From: an uncultured Lachnospiraceae bacterium
GTDB taxonomy: Bacteria; Bacillota; Clostridia; Lachnospirales; Lachnospiraceae
Direction of reading: 5' to 3'
DNA: 64,000 nt
Assembly (NCBI GenBank): GCA_910588215.1
Contig: CAJUQJ010000019.1
Span: 1-64,000, forward strand
Below are positions 7,793 to 17,244 of this stretch, piece after piece. The translations under genes were made by a program, and so were the position numbers. Below the pieces are notes generated by a model that worked only from the letters and a program-made list of their open reading frames with translations, was not told where the DNA came from and did not search any database. Positions within the stretch are counted from its first letter, which is position 1; each line of letters opens with the position of its first letter.

Positions 7793-7881
7793 ATCACAAA
7801 TCTAATATCGTACATTTTCACGGCCGAAAGAAGAAATAAGGGGGTTTATGTCCCTAAAAACGGAGATAAGGAGGAGGTACT

Positions 7882-8379
7882 ATGCATACGAAAACAATGG
7901 AAGGACTCGTTGGGGCAAGGACGAATATGAATCTGATGAATACTCCTATGCGTGTTTTCAAGGAAGCAAGGCGTAAAGGAGATACGGAGACAATGGAGCG
8001 CGCAATGGGGTATGTCGGAGATTTTTACGACAAAGCTGAGGACTATAAGGCGGAAGCTGACAAAGGGATGGAAGAGGACGCAAAGGAAGCAAGGGAAAAA
8101 GCAGAGTTACAGCGTGAGAAGGCTGTCCAGAAGCGCAGGGAAGAACGTGAAAAACTGGAAGCGCAGATTGAAGAAAACAGGAATGCTGATACTAATACAG
8201 ATACTGTGGAGATCAGCGAAGAAGGAAAAGTACTGTTGAAGGATAATCTGGATACGGATGCAGTGGAAGCAGAAACAGATGCGGTAAAGAGTGACACTGG
8301 AAAAGAACCAGTGACATATACGAAGGCGGGAGATGTAGTTCCTATGGAACAGGGAAGGAGCATCTCAGTTTCTGTATGA
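7882..8379 (+). CDS. Small charged coiled-coil protein of unknown function
   Basis: A 165-residue protein with a strong GGAGGAGG site before ATG 7882. Residues 20-110 are highly charged and helical with heptad-like Lys/Glu/Arg patterning (DAKEAREKAELQREKAVQKR), predicted coiled coil; the tail is acidic with repeated TDTDAVEAETDAV. No signal peptide or membrane segment. I do not recognise the family. It stands alone, following gene relics, with a 10-bp hairpin downstream at 8402-8432. A cytoplasmic structural or regulatory role is possible but unsupported. Confidence 0.7.
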   Translation: MHTKTMEGLVGARTNMNLMNTPMRVFKEARRKGDTETMERAMGYVGDFYDKAEDYKAEADKGMEEDAKEAREKAELQREKAVQKRREEREKLEAQIEENRNADTNTDTVEISEEGKVLLKDNLDTDAVEAETDAVKSDTGKEPVTYTKAGDVVPMEQGRSISVSV

Positions 8380-8680
8380 TCATATCATGATTTGAGTATC
8401 TATGGCTGTAAGGCAATGAAAGTTACAGCCATGGATTGGGAAATGTATTGCATCGGGGTGGTTCATTATATGGGGAAATGCTGTCCTAGTCAATCTGGGA
8501 AAATGTCGCTTTATGCTGTCGGTCATACATTCTATTTCATGATAGATGGTTGCTGATTCAGAGCCCTGTAGTCTGAAAAGCCGAGTTGGCAGGCAAGTTT
8601 CCGACAGAGAAACTCTGGTGTTACGTTTATTGACGAAGCATTTTTTAGTCCGAGGATGTTGGTCATGCTTTTAAAGATTC
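8380..8680. other. Intergenic stretch with one perfect hairpin
   Basis: ATGGCTGTAA (8402-8411) pairs with TTACAGCCAT (8423-8432). There is no T-run on either strand, so it is not a clear terminator, although its position after the coiled-coil gene fits a role in ending that transcript. Nothing else recognised. Confidence 0.5.
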
Positions 8681-9880
8681 TCAATGTACATCAGGATGTT
8701 TCCGATACATATTTGGTGTAACCCCAAATTTCTTTTTAAACACGTTCTGAAAATACGCCTGGCTGGAAAAACAGAGATAACTGCTGATCTCGCTGATGGA
8801 TTTATCTGTGTAGGTCAGCAGTGATTTTGCCTCTTCCAGCTTGCAGCGCATGATAAATCCATTCATTTCAAATCCAAGTTCCTTCTTAAAACAGTGCGAA
8901 AGATAAGAGCGGCTTTTACCGACATAGGCAGCCACATCAGAGGTGGAAATAGTCTGGTTGGTATGCTGCTTGATATACTGGATGCTCTTGTAGATATCTG
9001 AAGTGATGTCATGAGGAATCTGTGTCTGTGCCACGCGGCGTGTAAAGTCCAGCATCATATTGTACTGCAGTTGATAAATCTCTTCCGCATTCTGGAGTTT
9101 TTCACTTTCCTGAATGTAGATGTCGCTGAGCTGATAGGCAGATTCGATGTCAAGGCCGCCTTCGATCGCATAGCGGGTAACCAGTGTGACTACAGTAATA
9201 AGTATATTTTTCGCCTGTCGCAGGCTATTGTCCGCGAGCTGTCCTGCCTGTATGGAGAAGGCGTTGGAGAAGAATTTTTTCAGCCCTTCAACGTTTCCGT
9301 TACGGATATAATCTAAATACAGCTGTTCATAATGGTATGTGTTGTGGAAGCGTTCCATTTCTTTTGCATCATAGCTTTTTGACGAGTGAAGGGAAGCGAC
9401 AGTAGCGCTTTTTGTGTCAGTGTATACATTCAGGTATGCGTTAATATCAATCACATCATGTAATAATTCCTGGTAAAACAAGGCTAAAAAATGGCAGAAC
9501 TGATGAAATGAGTATACAGGCGTGAACTGATACAGTTCTGTCAGATGCTCTCTGTATTCGAGCGGGATAGCATATTCCTTCATGATATTCCTGATGGATT
9601 GCGGAGAGGGCAGAATACTGATAACGGGACCGATTAGAACCATCTGTTCCGTTTTTTTGTTTTGCACAAGACCGATATAGTGAAACTCATTTGTGGCAAG
9701 ATAAGAGATGGGCTGTCCCTTGGAAACCAGCTCGGACAGATGGGGAACGGCAAGATCAAAAGGAAAACCAGTGTCGGGCAGTGCCAGTTGCAAATGCTTG
9801 TTTTGATAATAGTGTATTGGAAGATAGGTACAGTTGTACAGTGTCTGGCAGAACGAATAGATTACATCCTTAGAATCCAT
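8681..9880 (-). CDS. AraC-family transcriptional regulator of the glycan cluster
   Basis: A 399-residue regulator. The last 100 residues are a two-helix-turn-helix AraC DNA-binding domain (STSDVAAYVGKSRSYLSHCFKKELG and KSISEISSYLCFSSQAYFQNVFKKKFGVTP). The N-terminal 290 residues lack an obvious cupin signature and are larger than in XylS-type regulators; similar long N-domains occur in Firmicute regulators next to glycosidase genes. It is transcribed away from the GH5-GH78-GH43-symporter-GH3 cluster with a 155-base AT-rich gap that must hold both promoters. It is the obvious candidate activator of that cluster, responding to a released sugar; the ligand is unknown. Confidence 0.85.
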   Translation of the reverse strand: MDSKDVIYSFCQTLYNCTYLPIHYYQNKHLQLALPDTGFPFDLAVPHLSELVSKGQPISYLATNEFHYIGLVQNKKTEQMVLIGPVISILPSPQSIRNIMKEYAIPLEYREHLTELYQFTPVYSFHQFCHFLALFYQELLHDVIDINAYLNVYTDTKSATVASLHSSKSYDAKEMERFHNTYHYEQLYLDYIRNGNVEGLKKFFSNAFSIQAGQLADNSLRQAKNILITVVTLVTRYAIEGGLDIESAYQLSDIYIQESEKLQNAEEIYQLQYNMMLDFTRRVAQTQIPHDITSDIYKSIQYIKQHTNQTISTSDVAAYVGKSRSYLSHCFKKELGFEMNGFIMRCKLEEAKSLLTYTDKSISEISSYLCFSSQAYFQNVFKKKFGVTPNMYRKHPDVH

Positions 9881-9956
9881 GATAACCTCCTATGAAAAGC
9901 AGTTTCAAAAAGCTGATAAAGTAATATTTAGAACGATTTTATAATATTTTAAACAA

Positions 9957-9968
9957 AATTACAATACA
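9957..9968 (+). promoter_or_regulatory. Shared motif AATTACAATACA upstream of GH5 gene
   Basis: The same 12 bases occur at 11474-11485 in the gap before the GH78 gene. Both sit about 70-80 bases before a glycosidase start codon in the same orientation, so they could be regulator sites or parts of promoters. Chance is possible in AT-rich gaps. Confidence 0.35.
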
Positions 9969-10035
9969 GGACAAAATGAAATACTTAAAATGATAAATAG
10001 ATTATGAAGTTCTGTTTAATTTGGAGGAGATATTT

Positions 10036-11448
10036 ATGGAACAGATTACAATCAGGGGTATGAATTTTCAGACATCGGATGGAAGGCAGATTTTATTGAA
10101 TGGCATCAATGTAGTGTGCAAGGATAAAAAGTTGGGATATTTGTTTCCAAATCTGGAGAAATCATTCCGGTCATTTCATGAGATGGGTTTTAACTTAATC
10201 CGGTTTGGCATTTTCTGGGATGGAGTGGAGCCACAGCCGGGAGTATATGACATGGAGTATCTGAAAAGAGTAAAAGATACGATAACGCTTGCGCGAAAGT
10301 ATGACTTGTATGTCATGGTTGATATGCATCAGGACCTTTTCGCACAGAAGTATGCGGACGGGGCGCCTGACTGGGCGGCTCTGGACGAAGGGGCTTATCA
10401 TCCGGAAGGATGTACGATGTGGTATGATGCCTATCTGCAGAGCGAGGCAATTATCAAGGCGGCAGATAACTTTTGGGCAAATAAAGAGGCGGAGGACGGT
10501 ATCGGGCTTTTGGAGCATTATGCAAAAATGTGGGAGCAGATTGTGCAGTATTTGGACGACTGTGAGAATATCATTGGCTGGGAGCCGATGAATGAGCCTT
10601 TTATGGGAAGTCTTGCACGCAATGCTTTTGGCGCTGCCACGATGAAAATAAAGGAACAGGAGCCGCAGTTTGACTTAAGCCGTCCTGCGGATATCACGCC
10701 GGAACAGCAGGTGCTGTTTATGGGCTATGTGACGGAACAGCTGCAGGAATTTGACCGCACAACATTGATGGATTTTTATCGGCGTATGTGGAAAGCTGTC
10801 AGCAGATACAGTAGAAAACCGCTTGTTACAGGAGGAAACATTTACAGTAGCAGTACAGTACGCACCGGAATCGGAAGACTGGACAATCCGGCTGCAGGGG
10901 AAAGCATACAGATTTATGCCCCGCACGGATACGATTCTGTGGTTGATTCAGACCGTTATGAGAGTTTCAGCAAAGAGAATGTAGAGCAGCTTTTTGCGGA
11001 TAAACGCAGTTCTCAGGAGGAACTGGAACTTCCCGTGGTTGTAGGGGAGTGGGGAGCGTTTCCATCCAAAGACTTTACAAATGACCTGATTCGTCATATG
11101 AACGGGATTCTGGAAAGGTATCTGTGGAGCTCCGCTTACTGGGAATATCATCCGGGAATGGAAGATGATGAGAACTATAGTTCCCTTTGCAGGGCTTATC
11201 CGATGGAGGCGGCAGGTGAACTGCGTTCCTATCACTATAATGAAGAAAAGAAGGTTCTTGAAATGACGCTTAAGGCTGCAGGCAGGAGCAAAATTTACTG
11301 TCCTTTTGCTCCAATGCGTGTAATTGGATTGGGAGAGAGCGGAGAATATCCGGTCGATTATAGTGTGGAAAAGGTGGGTGGAACTGCAAATTATGTGTTT
11401 TTCAGTCTGGAACAGACTGGTGAATTAACGATACGTATAACCGGATAG
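10036..11448 (+). CDS. Glycoside hydrolase family 5 (endoglycoceramidase-like branch)
   Basis: A 470-residue (beta/alpha)8 glycosidase without signal peptide, so probably cytoplasmic. Retaining-enzyme landmarks: WEPMNEP with acid/base E187 and VVVGEWGAFP with nucleophile E338; also LIRFGIFWDGVEPQPGVYD and VMVDMHQD near the N-terminus, typical of the GH5 branch that includes endoglycosylceramidases and beta-glycosidases acting on glycosides with bulky aglycones. ATG 10036 follows GGAGGAG by 7 bases. First gene of the cluster. Being intracellular, it should act on imported small glycosides rather than polymers. Exact specificity is not readable. Confidence 0.85.
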   Translation: MEQITIRGMNFQTSDGRQILLNGINVVCKDKKLGYLFPNLEKSFRSFHEMGFNLIRFGIFWDGVEPQPGVYDMEYLKRVKDTITLARKYDLYVMVDMHQDLFAQKYADGAPDWAALDEGAYHPEGCTMWYDAYLQSEAIIKAADNFWANKEAEDGIGLLEHYAKMWEQIVQYLDDCENIIGWEPMNEPFMGSLARNAFGAATMKIKEQEPQFDLSRPADITPEQQVLFMGYVTEQLQEFDRTTLMDFYRRMWKAVSRYSRKPLVTGGNIYSSSTVRTGIGRLDNPAAGESIQIYAPHGYDSVVDSDRYESFSKENVEQLFADKRSSQEELELPVVVGEWGAFPSKDFTNDLIRHMNGILERYLWSSAYWEYHPGMEDDENYSSLCRAYPMEAAGELRSYHYNEEKKVLEMTLKAAGRSKIYCPFAPMRVIGLGESGEYPVDYSVEKVGGTANYVFFSLEQTGELTIRITG

Positions 11449-11473
11449 AACAATTTCATAATATAAAGCACAT

Positions 11474-11485
11474 AATTACAATACA
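11474..11485 (+). promoter_or_regulatory. Shared motif AATTACAATACA upstream of GH78 gene
   Basis: Second copy of the 12-base motif at 9957-9968. It lies in the 105-base gap between GH5 and GH78 genes, which is long enough to hold an internal promoter. Confidence 0.35.
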
Positions 11486-11553
11486 TGTGCCTGATATAAA
11501 AGTAAGATGTAGATAAAGAAAATGAAAGAGCAATAAAAATAGGAGGTGCTTTT

Positions 11554-14292
11554 ATGCAGATAACTGATTTGCGCACGGAGTATCAGAAAAATCCGCTGGG
11601 GATGGATACGGTAAGACCGCGGTTCTCGTGGAAAATCGAGTCGGAACAGACAGATACCGTACAGACTGCGTACCAGATTCAGGTTATGTCGGAAGGCCAG
11701 ATGGTGTGGGACTGCGGACGTAGGGAATCTGACCGGTCCGTGCTCGTGGAATATGCTGGTCCGGCACTGTTGGCGGAACAGATTTATGAGTACCGTGTAA
11801 GGATATGGGATAATCATGCAGAGACGGCGGAGGCAGCCGGGAACTTTGAGACAGGATTGCTTTCCGGGACAAATTTTCAGGCAGGGTGGATTACACATTC
11901 CTTTGCAAAAGAAGAGACGGCCTGTCCGGTTTTTGTGCGGACAATATCGTTAAAGAAGGCGGTCAAGCGGGCACGTATCTATGCAACAGCGCTGGGTGTG
12001 TACGAAATACAGCTTGACAGGAAAAAGGTCGGTGATGCCTTCTTTGCTCCGGGATGGACGAATTACAAAAAACGCCTGCAGTATCAGACATATGATGTGA
12101 CAGGACTGCTCAACAAGAATGAGGGCTCAGACCACACACTGGAAATCATGGTGGGAAATGGCTGGTATAAGGGGATTTTCGGTTTTACCTGTACGCCGGA
12201 CCACTATGGAGAGCAGACAGCGCTTCTGGCGGAGCTCCATATCCTTTACGAAGACGGTTCTAAGGAAGTAGTCGCTACAGACCGGAACTGGCAGGTTAAG
12301 ACAGGTTCCGTCAGGTACAGTGAAATCTATATGGGAGAGACAATTGACAGCACATTTTCAGATGATAAACCGGTCGCGGCGATACCATTTTCCTATCCCA
12401 TGGAGAATATCACGGCGCAGGAGTGTGAACCGGTAAGAATCACCAAACGTACTCCCGCAAAAGAACTGATTTTGACGCCGAAGGGGGAGAAGGTTCTGGA
12501 CTTCGGACAGAATATGGCTGGATTTGTGGAAGTTACTGTAGAGGGAAAAGCCGGACAGAAGATTGTTGTACGCCATGCAGAGACATTGGATAAGGATGGA
12601 AATTTTTATCCGGAGACATTGCGCCAGGCGAAATCAGCGGATACGTATATCTGTGACGGCACCAGACAGACGTTTCTTCCGCATTTTACCTTTCATGGAT
12701 TCCGCTACATATGCGTGGAAGGGCTCGATGAAGTGAATCCTGCTGATTTTACAGCATGTACGCTGCACACGGATATGCGGCAGACAGGGAGTTTTTCCTG
12801 TTCCAATGCGATGATTAACCAGCTGCAGAGCAATATCCAGTGGGGGCAGCGGAGCAATTTCCTAGATATCCCCACAGATTGTCCGCAGCGGGATGAGCGT
12901 CTTGGATGGATGGGGGATGCGCAGGTCTTCTGCAGGACAGCTTCCTACAACATGGAGACAGCATTATTCTTTACCAAATGGCTGCATGATTTGAAGAGTG
13001 AACAGACTGCACAGTTTGGACCCCCTCATGTGGTACCAAATATCCTTGCTGATCAGGAGGCGGCAGCGGCGTGGAGCGATGCCGCTACGGTGGTGCCATG
13101 GACGGTTTATCAGGTATTTGGAGATAAGAGAGTGCTGGCGGATCAGTATGAGAGCATGAAGGGATACGTGGATTATATTACAGCACACTGCAGTGAGAAT
13201 GGTCTATGGCAGACAGGGTTCCAATATGGAGACTGGCTTGCGCTTGACAAGGAGGAGAGCGCAGACCGTACAGGCGCGACGGACAAGTATCTGGTGGCAA
13301 ATGCCTATTATGCATATTCCACGGATCTTGTGCGGAAAGCGGCTGAGGTGCTCGGATATGAGGAAGATGCGAAAGAGTATGCAGCGCTTCATCATAAGAT
13401 TACAAAACTGTTTGATGAGGAGTATATCACACGCACAGGCAGGATGGTGAGCGAGACACAGACGGGATGCGTGCTGGCGCTGCATTTTAACTTGGCGCAG
13501 GAAAAGTACCGGGAGCGGATTGCCAAATCGTTAAAGACAAACATTGCAAACCACAAGAACCATCTCTCGACCGGATTTGTGGGAACCCCCTATTTATGCC
13601 ATGCACTATCAGAGAACGGCATGCATGATCTGGCGGGGACTATTTTCCTGAAAGAAGATTATCCTTCGTGGCTGTATGCGGTGAAAAAGGGTGCGACTAC
13701 TATCTGGGAGCGCTGGAATTCCATCATGCCGGACGGCAGCTTTGACGAATCCGGTATGAACAGCCTGAATCATTATGCGTACGGTTCAATCGGCGACTGG
13801 ATGTACGAGAAACTGGCAGGAATCCATCCGGCAAAACCGGGATATAAGGAGATACGGATTCAGCCAGGATTTATCAAAGGAATCACGAGTGTGGACGCGT
13901 CGTTTGATTCGGTATACGGTACGATTCGCAGTGCGTGGAGCTGCCGGGAAGGTAAGATCACGGTGGATGTAACAATTCCGGCGAACACGACAGCAGAGGT
14001 ATATTTGCCGGAGAAGGACGGAGCATTAAACCTGGGTTCCGGGTCATGGCATTATGAGTACGACACGGATACCAGACTGGAGATGGACAGATTTACGATG
14101 GACACGACGCTTGGCGCACTTGTTCAGGAGCCTGCGGCGGTGGAACTCTTTAATCAGTATGTGCCCGGAATGCTGGATGGCCCTATGATTGAGTTTGCCT
14201 ACGGTATGACCATCAGTGAGCTTACGGCAGTGATGCCGCCGGAGGGCATCGGGGTATTTCAGACGGTGCTGGAAACGCTGAATAAACAGTAA
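11554..14292 (+). CDS. Alpha-L-rhamnosidase, glycoside hydrolase family 78
   Basis: A 912-residue inverting alpha-L-rhamnosidase with no signal peptide. N-terminal beta domains (about 1-340, including the fibronectin-like start ITDLRTEYQKNPLG and carbohydrate-binding segment with NGWYKG) precede the (alpha/alpha)6 catalytic domain. DCPQRDERLGWMGDAQVF around residues 443-460 carries the conserved acidic cluster, and TTIWERWNS around 716 the second glutamate; the C-terminal beta-sandwich includes YGTIRSAWSC. It removes terminal rhamnose from plant glycosides or pectin fragments. ATG 11554 follows AGGAGG. It is placed between GH5 and GH43 genes in one direction with short spacing. Confidence 0.93.
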   Translation: MQITDLRTEYQKNPLGMDTVRPRFSWKIESEQTDTVQTAYQIQVMSEGQMVWDCGRRESDRSVLVEYAGPALLAEQIYEYRVRIWDNHAETAEAAGNFETGLLSGTNFQAGWITHSFAKEETACPVFVRTISLKKAVKRARIYATALGVYEIQLDRKKVGDAFFAPGWTNYKKRLQYQTYDVTGLLNKNEGSDHTLEIMVGNGWYKGIFGFTCTPDHYGEQTALLAELHILYEDGSKEVVATDRNWQVKTGSVRYSEIYMGETIDSTFSDDKPVAAIPFSYPMENITAQECEPVRITKRTPAKELILTPKGEKVLDFGQNMAGFVEVTVEGKAGQKIVVRHAETLDKDGNFYPETLRQAKSADTYICDGTRQTFLPHFTFHGFRYICVEGLDEVNPADFTACTLHTDMRQTGSFSCSNAMINQLQSNIQWGQRSNFLDIPTDCPQRDERLGWMGDAQVFCRTASYNMETALFFTKWLHDLKSEQTAQFGPPHVVPNILADQEAAAAWSDAATVVPWTVYQVFGDKRVLADQYESMKGYVDYITAHCSENGLWQTGFQYGDWLALDKEESADRTGATDKYLVANAYYAYSTDLVRKAAEVLGYEEDAKEYAALHHKITKLFDEEYITRTGRMVSETQTGCVLALHFNLAQEKYRERIAKSLKTNIANHKNHLSTGFVGTPYLCHALSENGMHDLAGTIFLKEDYPSWLYAVKKGATTIWERWNSIMPDGSFDESGMNSLNHYAYGSIGDWMYEKLAGIHPAKPGYKEIRIQPGFIKGITSVDASFDSVYGTIRSAWSCREGKITVDVTIPANTTAEVYLPEKDGALNLGSGSWHYEYDTDTRLEMDRFTMDTTLGALVQEPAAVELFNQYVPGMLDGPMIEFAYGMTISELTAVMPPEGIGVFQTVLETLNKQ

Positions 14293-14322
14293 AAAGTAAA
14301 CAATATCAAGGAGTATGTCGCT

Positions 14323-15675
14323 ATGAGAGAACACATTAATCAGAGAAATCCGATTCTGCCGCTTAAATATCATGTACCGGATGTAGAGGCTCATGTGATG
14401 CCAGACGGCAAATTATATATTTACGGCAGCTTTGATGAATTGGAGGACAGATTCTGCAGTGAAAAGTACCATGTGGTTTCCACACCGGATTTGAAATACT
14501 GGACGGTTCATGACACTGCCCTGTCAGGCCGTCAGATTCCATGGTTCAATAATCCGGATGCACCTAAATATCCGGGTATTGACTGGTTTCATCCAACACC
14601 GTTTATCCTTAAGATGATTCAGGGATACGCGGCGGAGTGGAAAGAGTCCTATGAGAAGGAGCAGGAGAGTGAAAAGCCGCCGTTACTGTGGGCACCGGAT
14701 TGTATTTATAAGAACGGTAAATATTATCTCTTCTTTTGTATGCCGGATGACAGTGAGGGCGTGGCAGTCTCGGATTATCCGGAAGGACCGTTTATCAATC
14801 CAATTCAGCTTCCCTGCGGTGGTATTGATCCGGCCATCTTTGTGGATGACGACGGACAGGCCTATTATTATTGGGGACAGTTGTTTTCCCATGGAGTTAA
14901 GATGAATGATGATATGGTGTCCTTTGCTCCGGAAAATATTGTAGATAATCTGGTGACAGAGGAGGAACACTTCTTTCATGAGGGCTCATCCATGAGGAAA
15001 ATCGGGGATACCTACTATTATGTATATGCGGATATGGAACGCGGAAAGCCGACGGCGCTGGGATATTCTACGAGTAAATCGCCTTTGGGTCCATTTACCT
15101 ATCGTGGAATTATTATTGACAATGACGGATGTGATCCGGCCAGCTGGAACAACCACGGTTCTATTGAAAATGTGAACGGACAGTGGTATGTATTTTATCA
15201 CCGCTGTAGCAGAGGATGTCAGCAGTACCGGAGATTATGCATAGAACCGATCACAATCAATCCTGATGGGAGTATCGATGAAGTAAAGATGACATCGCAA
15301 GGGGCAGGAGATCCGTTTGCACCCGGTGAAACAATCTATGGATATCAGGTATGCGGCGTCAGTGGGTCGGTTTATATCGGCGCTGATGAGCAATATGAAG
15401 AAAAATTGATGAATATCTCAGCGGGGGATACGGCAATATTCCGCTATGTACAGAGTGAGACGGCATGGAATGAGATTTTAGTCACTGCTTCCGGGAGTGG
15501 AAAGATATTGATTAAGATGAATGATCAAAATGCCGGCAGTCTTAAGATTGAAGGGCAGTCTGGTACAGTGTCTACCGTGTCGGGCGGGATTCGGATGCCA
15601 GCAGGAAAATATGAACTAAAGCTCATATTTGAGGCGTCTGACAATTTAGAAATTATGGAAATTGTGTTGAAGTAG
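14323..15675 (+). CDS. Glycoside hydrolase family 43 with C-terminal beta-sandwich (xylosidase/arabinofuranosidase-like)
   Basis: A 450-residue protein. Residues 1-320 form a five-bladed propeller of GH43: HVMPDGKLYIYGS (catalytic base region), GGIDPAIFVDDDGQAYYYWG (pKa-modulating Asp) and FHEGSSMRKIGDTYYYVYAD (acid Glu). Residues 335-450 look like a CBM6-type domain (GAGDPFAPGETIYGYQVCGVSG, then IRMPAGKYELKLIFEA). Family members release arabinofuranose, xylose or galactose from side chains. No signal peptide, so the substrate is likely imported oligosaccharide. It begins 30 bases after the rhamnosidase and 36 bases before the symporter. Confidence 0.88.
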   Translation: MREHINQRNPILPLKYHVPDVEAHVMPDGKLYIYGSFDELEDRFCSEKYHVVSTPDLKYWTVHDTALSGRQIPWFNNPDAPKYPGIDWFHPTPFILKMIQGYAAEWKESYEKEQESEKPPLLWAPDCIYKNGKYYLFFCMPDDSEGVAVSDYPEGPFINPIQLPCGGIDPAIFVDDDGQAYYYWGQLFSHGVKMNDDMVSFAPENIVDNLVTEEEHFFHEGSSMRKIGDTYYYVYADMERGKPTALGYSTSKSPLGPFTYRGIIIDNDGCDPASWNNHGSIENVNGQWYVFYHRCSRGCQQYRRLCIEPITINPDGSIDEVKMTSQGAGDPFAPGETIYGYQVCGVSGSVYIGADEQYEEKLMNISAGDTAIFRYVQSETAWNEILVTASGSGKILIKMNDQNAGSLKIEGQSGTVSTVSGGIRMPAGKYELKLIFEASDNLEIMEIVLK

Positions 15676-15711
15676 TTCTTATGATGAGTTAGAAAACAGG
15701 AGGAAAAAGAT

Positions 15712-17115
15712 ATGGCGAAAAAACCATTGGGAAAAGACCAGTTTGGCATTCAGAAAGTAATGCGCGGGGGTGATTATTTTGCAGATTCCATGGGGCAGTT
15801 TGCACTGAATGCAATCAGCGGCATGGTGGGACAGCTGACATATTTCTATACGGACAAGGCGGGACTGGCGGCGGGGATGGTCGCGACCGTGTTTATGGTC
15901 ACCAAAATTGTTGACGCGTTCACAGATATCATTATGGGAAACATTATAGACCATACAAAGCCGGGCAAAGAGCGGTACAGACCGTGGATTCTGAAGATGG
16001 CGATACCGGCTGCCCTCATGCTGCTGTTGTTGTTTACTGTTCCGAAAGGAAGCGCAGGGCTGCAGGTTGCTTATATGCTGGTCACCAATCTGCTGATGAC
16101 CTCGGTAATCTATACGGCGATTGCAATTCCTTATGCGTCGTTGCAGGTCGTGAGGACAAACAGTTCCGAGGAACGCGGCAAGATGGGTGTGTACCGTGCA
16201 CTGGCAGGCTATGTTCCGGGAATGGCAATTGTGCTGGCGGTGATTCCGGTTACGAACGCGCTTGGCGGCACGCAGAGCGCATGGATTAAGTTTGCAGCGG
16301 TTGTTGCATTGGTCGTTGCACTCTGTCTGCTGTTTTGTTATAAAAAGAGCAGGGAAACAGCAACTGCTGAAGGCGTCGCAGAGACACCTGTGGAGGAAAA
16401 TGAGCAGGATGAGGCAATTCCGTTGTCTGATGCCATCGGAAAGCTTTTTGGAAATAAGTACTGGGTGCTGGCGTTGATTATGGGTTTGATGTCTAACGTT
16501 ACCTACGGACTGGCTAATTCCTCCGGTACATATTATTGCAAGTGGATTTACGGGGATGACAATCTGGTAGCGATTCTTGGCGCAGTGGGAATGATTCCGA
16601 CAATTCTGGGATTTGCCCTTGTCGGTCCGATGAACAAGAAGCTTGGCGTTGTAAAGACGCTGCGTGTGAGTTTCTTTCTGGGGATGATTGCCAATATCCT
16701 GCGGATACTGAATCCTACCCATTTCTGGTATAACACGATTCTTGGATGTGTCAGTTCCTTTGCAAACATACCGATGATGTGCCTGCTCGGTGTGACTACA
16801 GCAATGGCAATCGATTACAATGCATATAAGTACGGTAACAGGATGGTAGCGTGTTCACAGAGTGCGACAGGATTTGGCGGTAAGATTGGAAATGGACTTG
16901 GTGCGGCAGTGGTTGGCTGGTGTCTTGCGCTTGCGCACTATGACGCATCCATGACAGTGGCGACAGCGGCAACGAGACAGGCGATTTATGCATTTAACAT
17001 TTACATTCCGTTTGTGTTGTTCCTCGTTATGTTCATCTGCGCGGTGAAGTTTGACTTGGAGGCAAAACTGCCGGAAATCAAGGAAGAGTTGGAAAAACGC
17101 AGGTCACAGAAGTAA
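15712..17115 (+). CDS. GPH-family glycoside/pentoside/hexuronide:cation symporter
   Basis: A 467-residue major-facilitator transporter with about 12 membrane helices. GPH landmarks are visible: GDYFADSMGQFALNAISG, then DAFTDIIMGNIIDHTKPGKERYRPW, equivalent to the cation-binding D/D and RxRPW motif of MelB/XynB-like symporters. It sits between GH43 and GH3 genes and probably imports the di- or oligosaccharide, or plant glycoside, that the cytoplasmic hydrolases degrade, driven by Na+ or H+. The frame ends 126 bases before the GH3 start, a gap filled mostly by leader repeat A. Confidence 0.9.
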   Translation: MAKKPLGKDQFGIQKVMRGGDYFADSMGQFALNAISGMVGQLTYFYTDKAGLAAGMVATVFMVTKIVDAFTDIIMGNIIDHTKPGKERYRPWILKMAIPAALMLLLLFTVPKGSAGLQVAYMLVTNLLMTSVIYTAIAIPYASLQVVRTNSSEERGKMGVYRALAGYVPGMAIVLAVIPVTNALGGTQSAWIKFAAVVALVVALCLLFCYKKSRETATAEGVAETPVEENEQDEAIPLSDAIGKLFGNKYWVLALIMGLMSNVTYGLANSSGTYYCKWIYGDDNLVAILGAVGMIPTILGFALVGPMNKKLGVVKTLRVSFFLGMIANILRILNPTHFWYNTILGCVSSFANIPMMCLLGVTTAMAIDYNAYKYGNRMVACSQSATGFGGKIGNGLGAAVVGWCLALAHYDASMTVATAATRQAIYAFNIYIPFVLFLVMFICAVKFDLEAKLPEIKEELEKRRSQK

Positions 17116-17140
17116 AAATTCTAAAACGCAGGAGGAGAGA

Positions 17141-17244
17141 AGATTGAAAATTAAAATTTTCAATCGCGAGATTTGTGTCTGCGCGTTGCTTGCCACAAAC
17201 TCGTTTATGCGCAAAAAGCAGCGCAGAAATGGAGAGAACGATGA
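17141..17244 (+). repeat. Leader repeat A, copy 1 (two-hairpin element ending in RBS and ATG)
   Basis: 104 bases that differ from 43806-43909 at a single position. Hairpin 1: arms GATTGAAAATT and AATTTTCAATC around AA. Hairpin 2: TCTGCGCGTTGCTT pairs with AAGCAGCGCAGA, leaving a 2-base bulge. The element ends in ATGGAGAGAACG followed by the GH3 start codon, so it supplies the ribosome binding site of the GH3 gene. Read as protein, it would add an MSARCLPQTRL extension, which I reject. Confidence 0.85.

Noticed and set aside
17175..17240. N-terminal MSARCLPQTRL extension of GH3 (also of bioA at 43840 and a related one at 30324)
   Set aside because: The same peptide in front of unrelated proteins comes from leader repeat A; each true start has its own RBS and family N-terminus.
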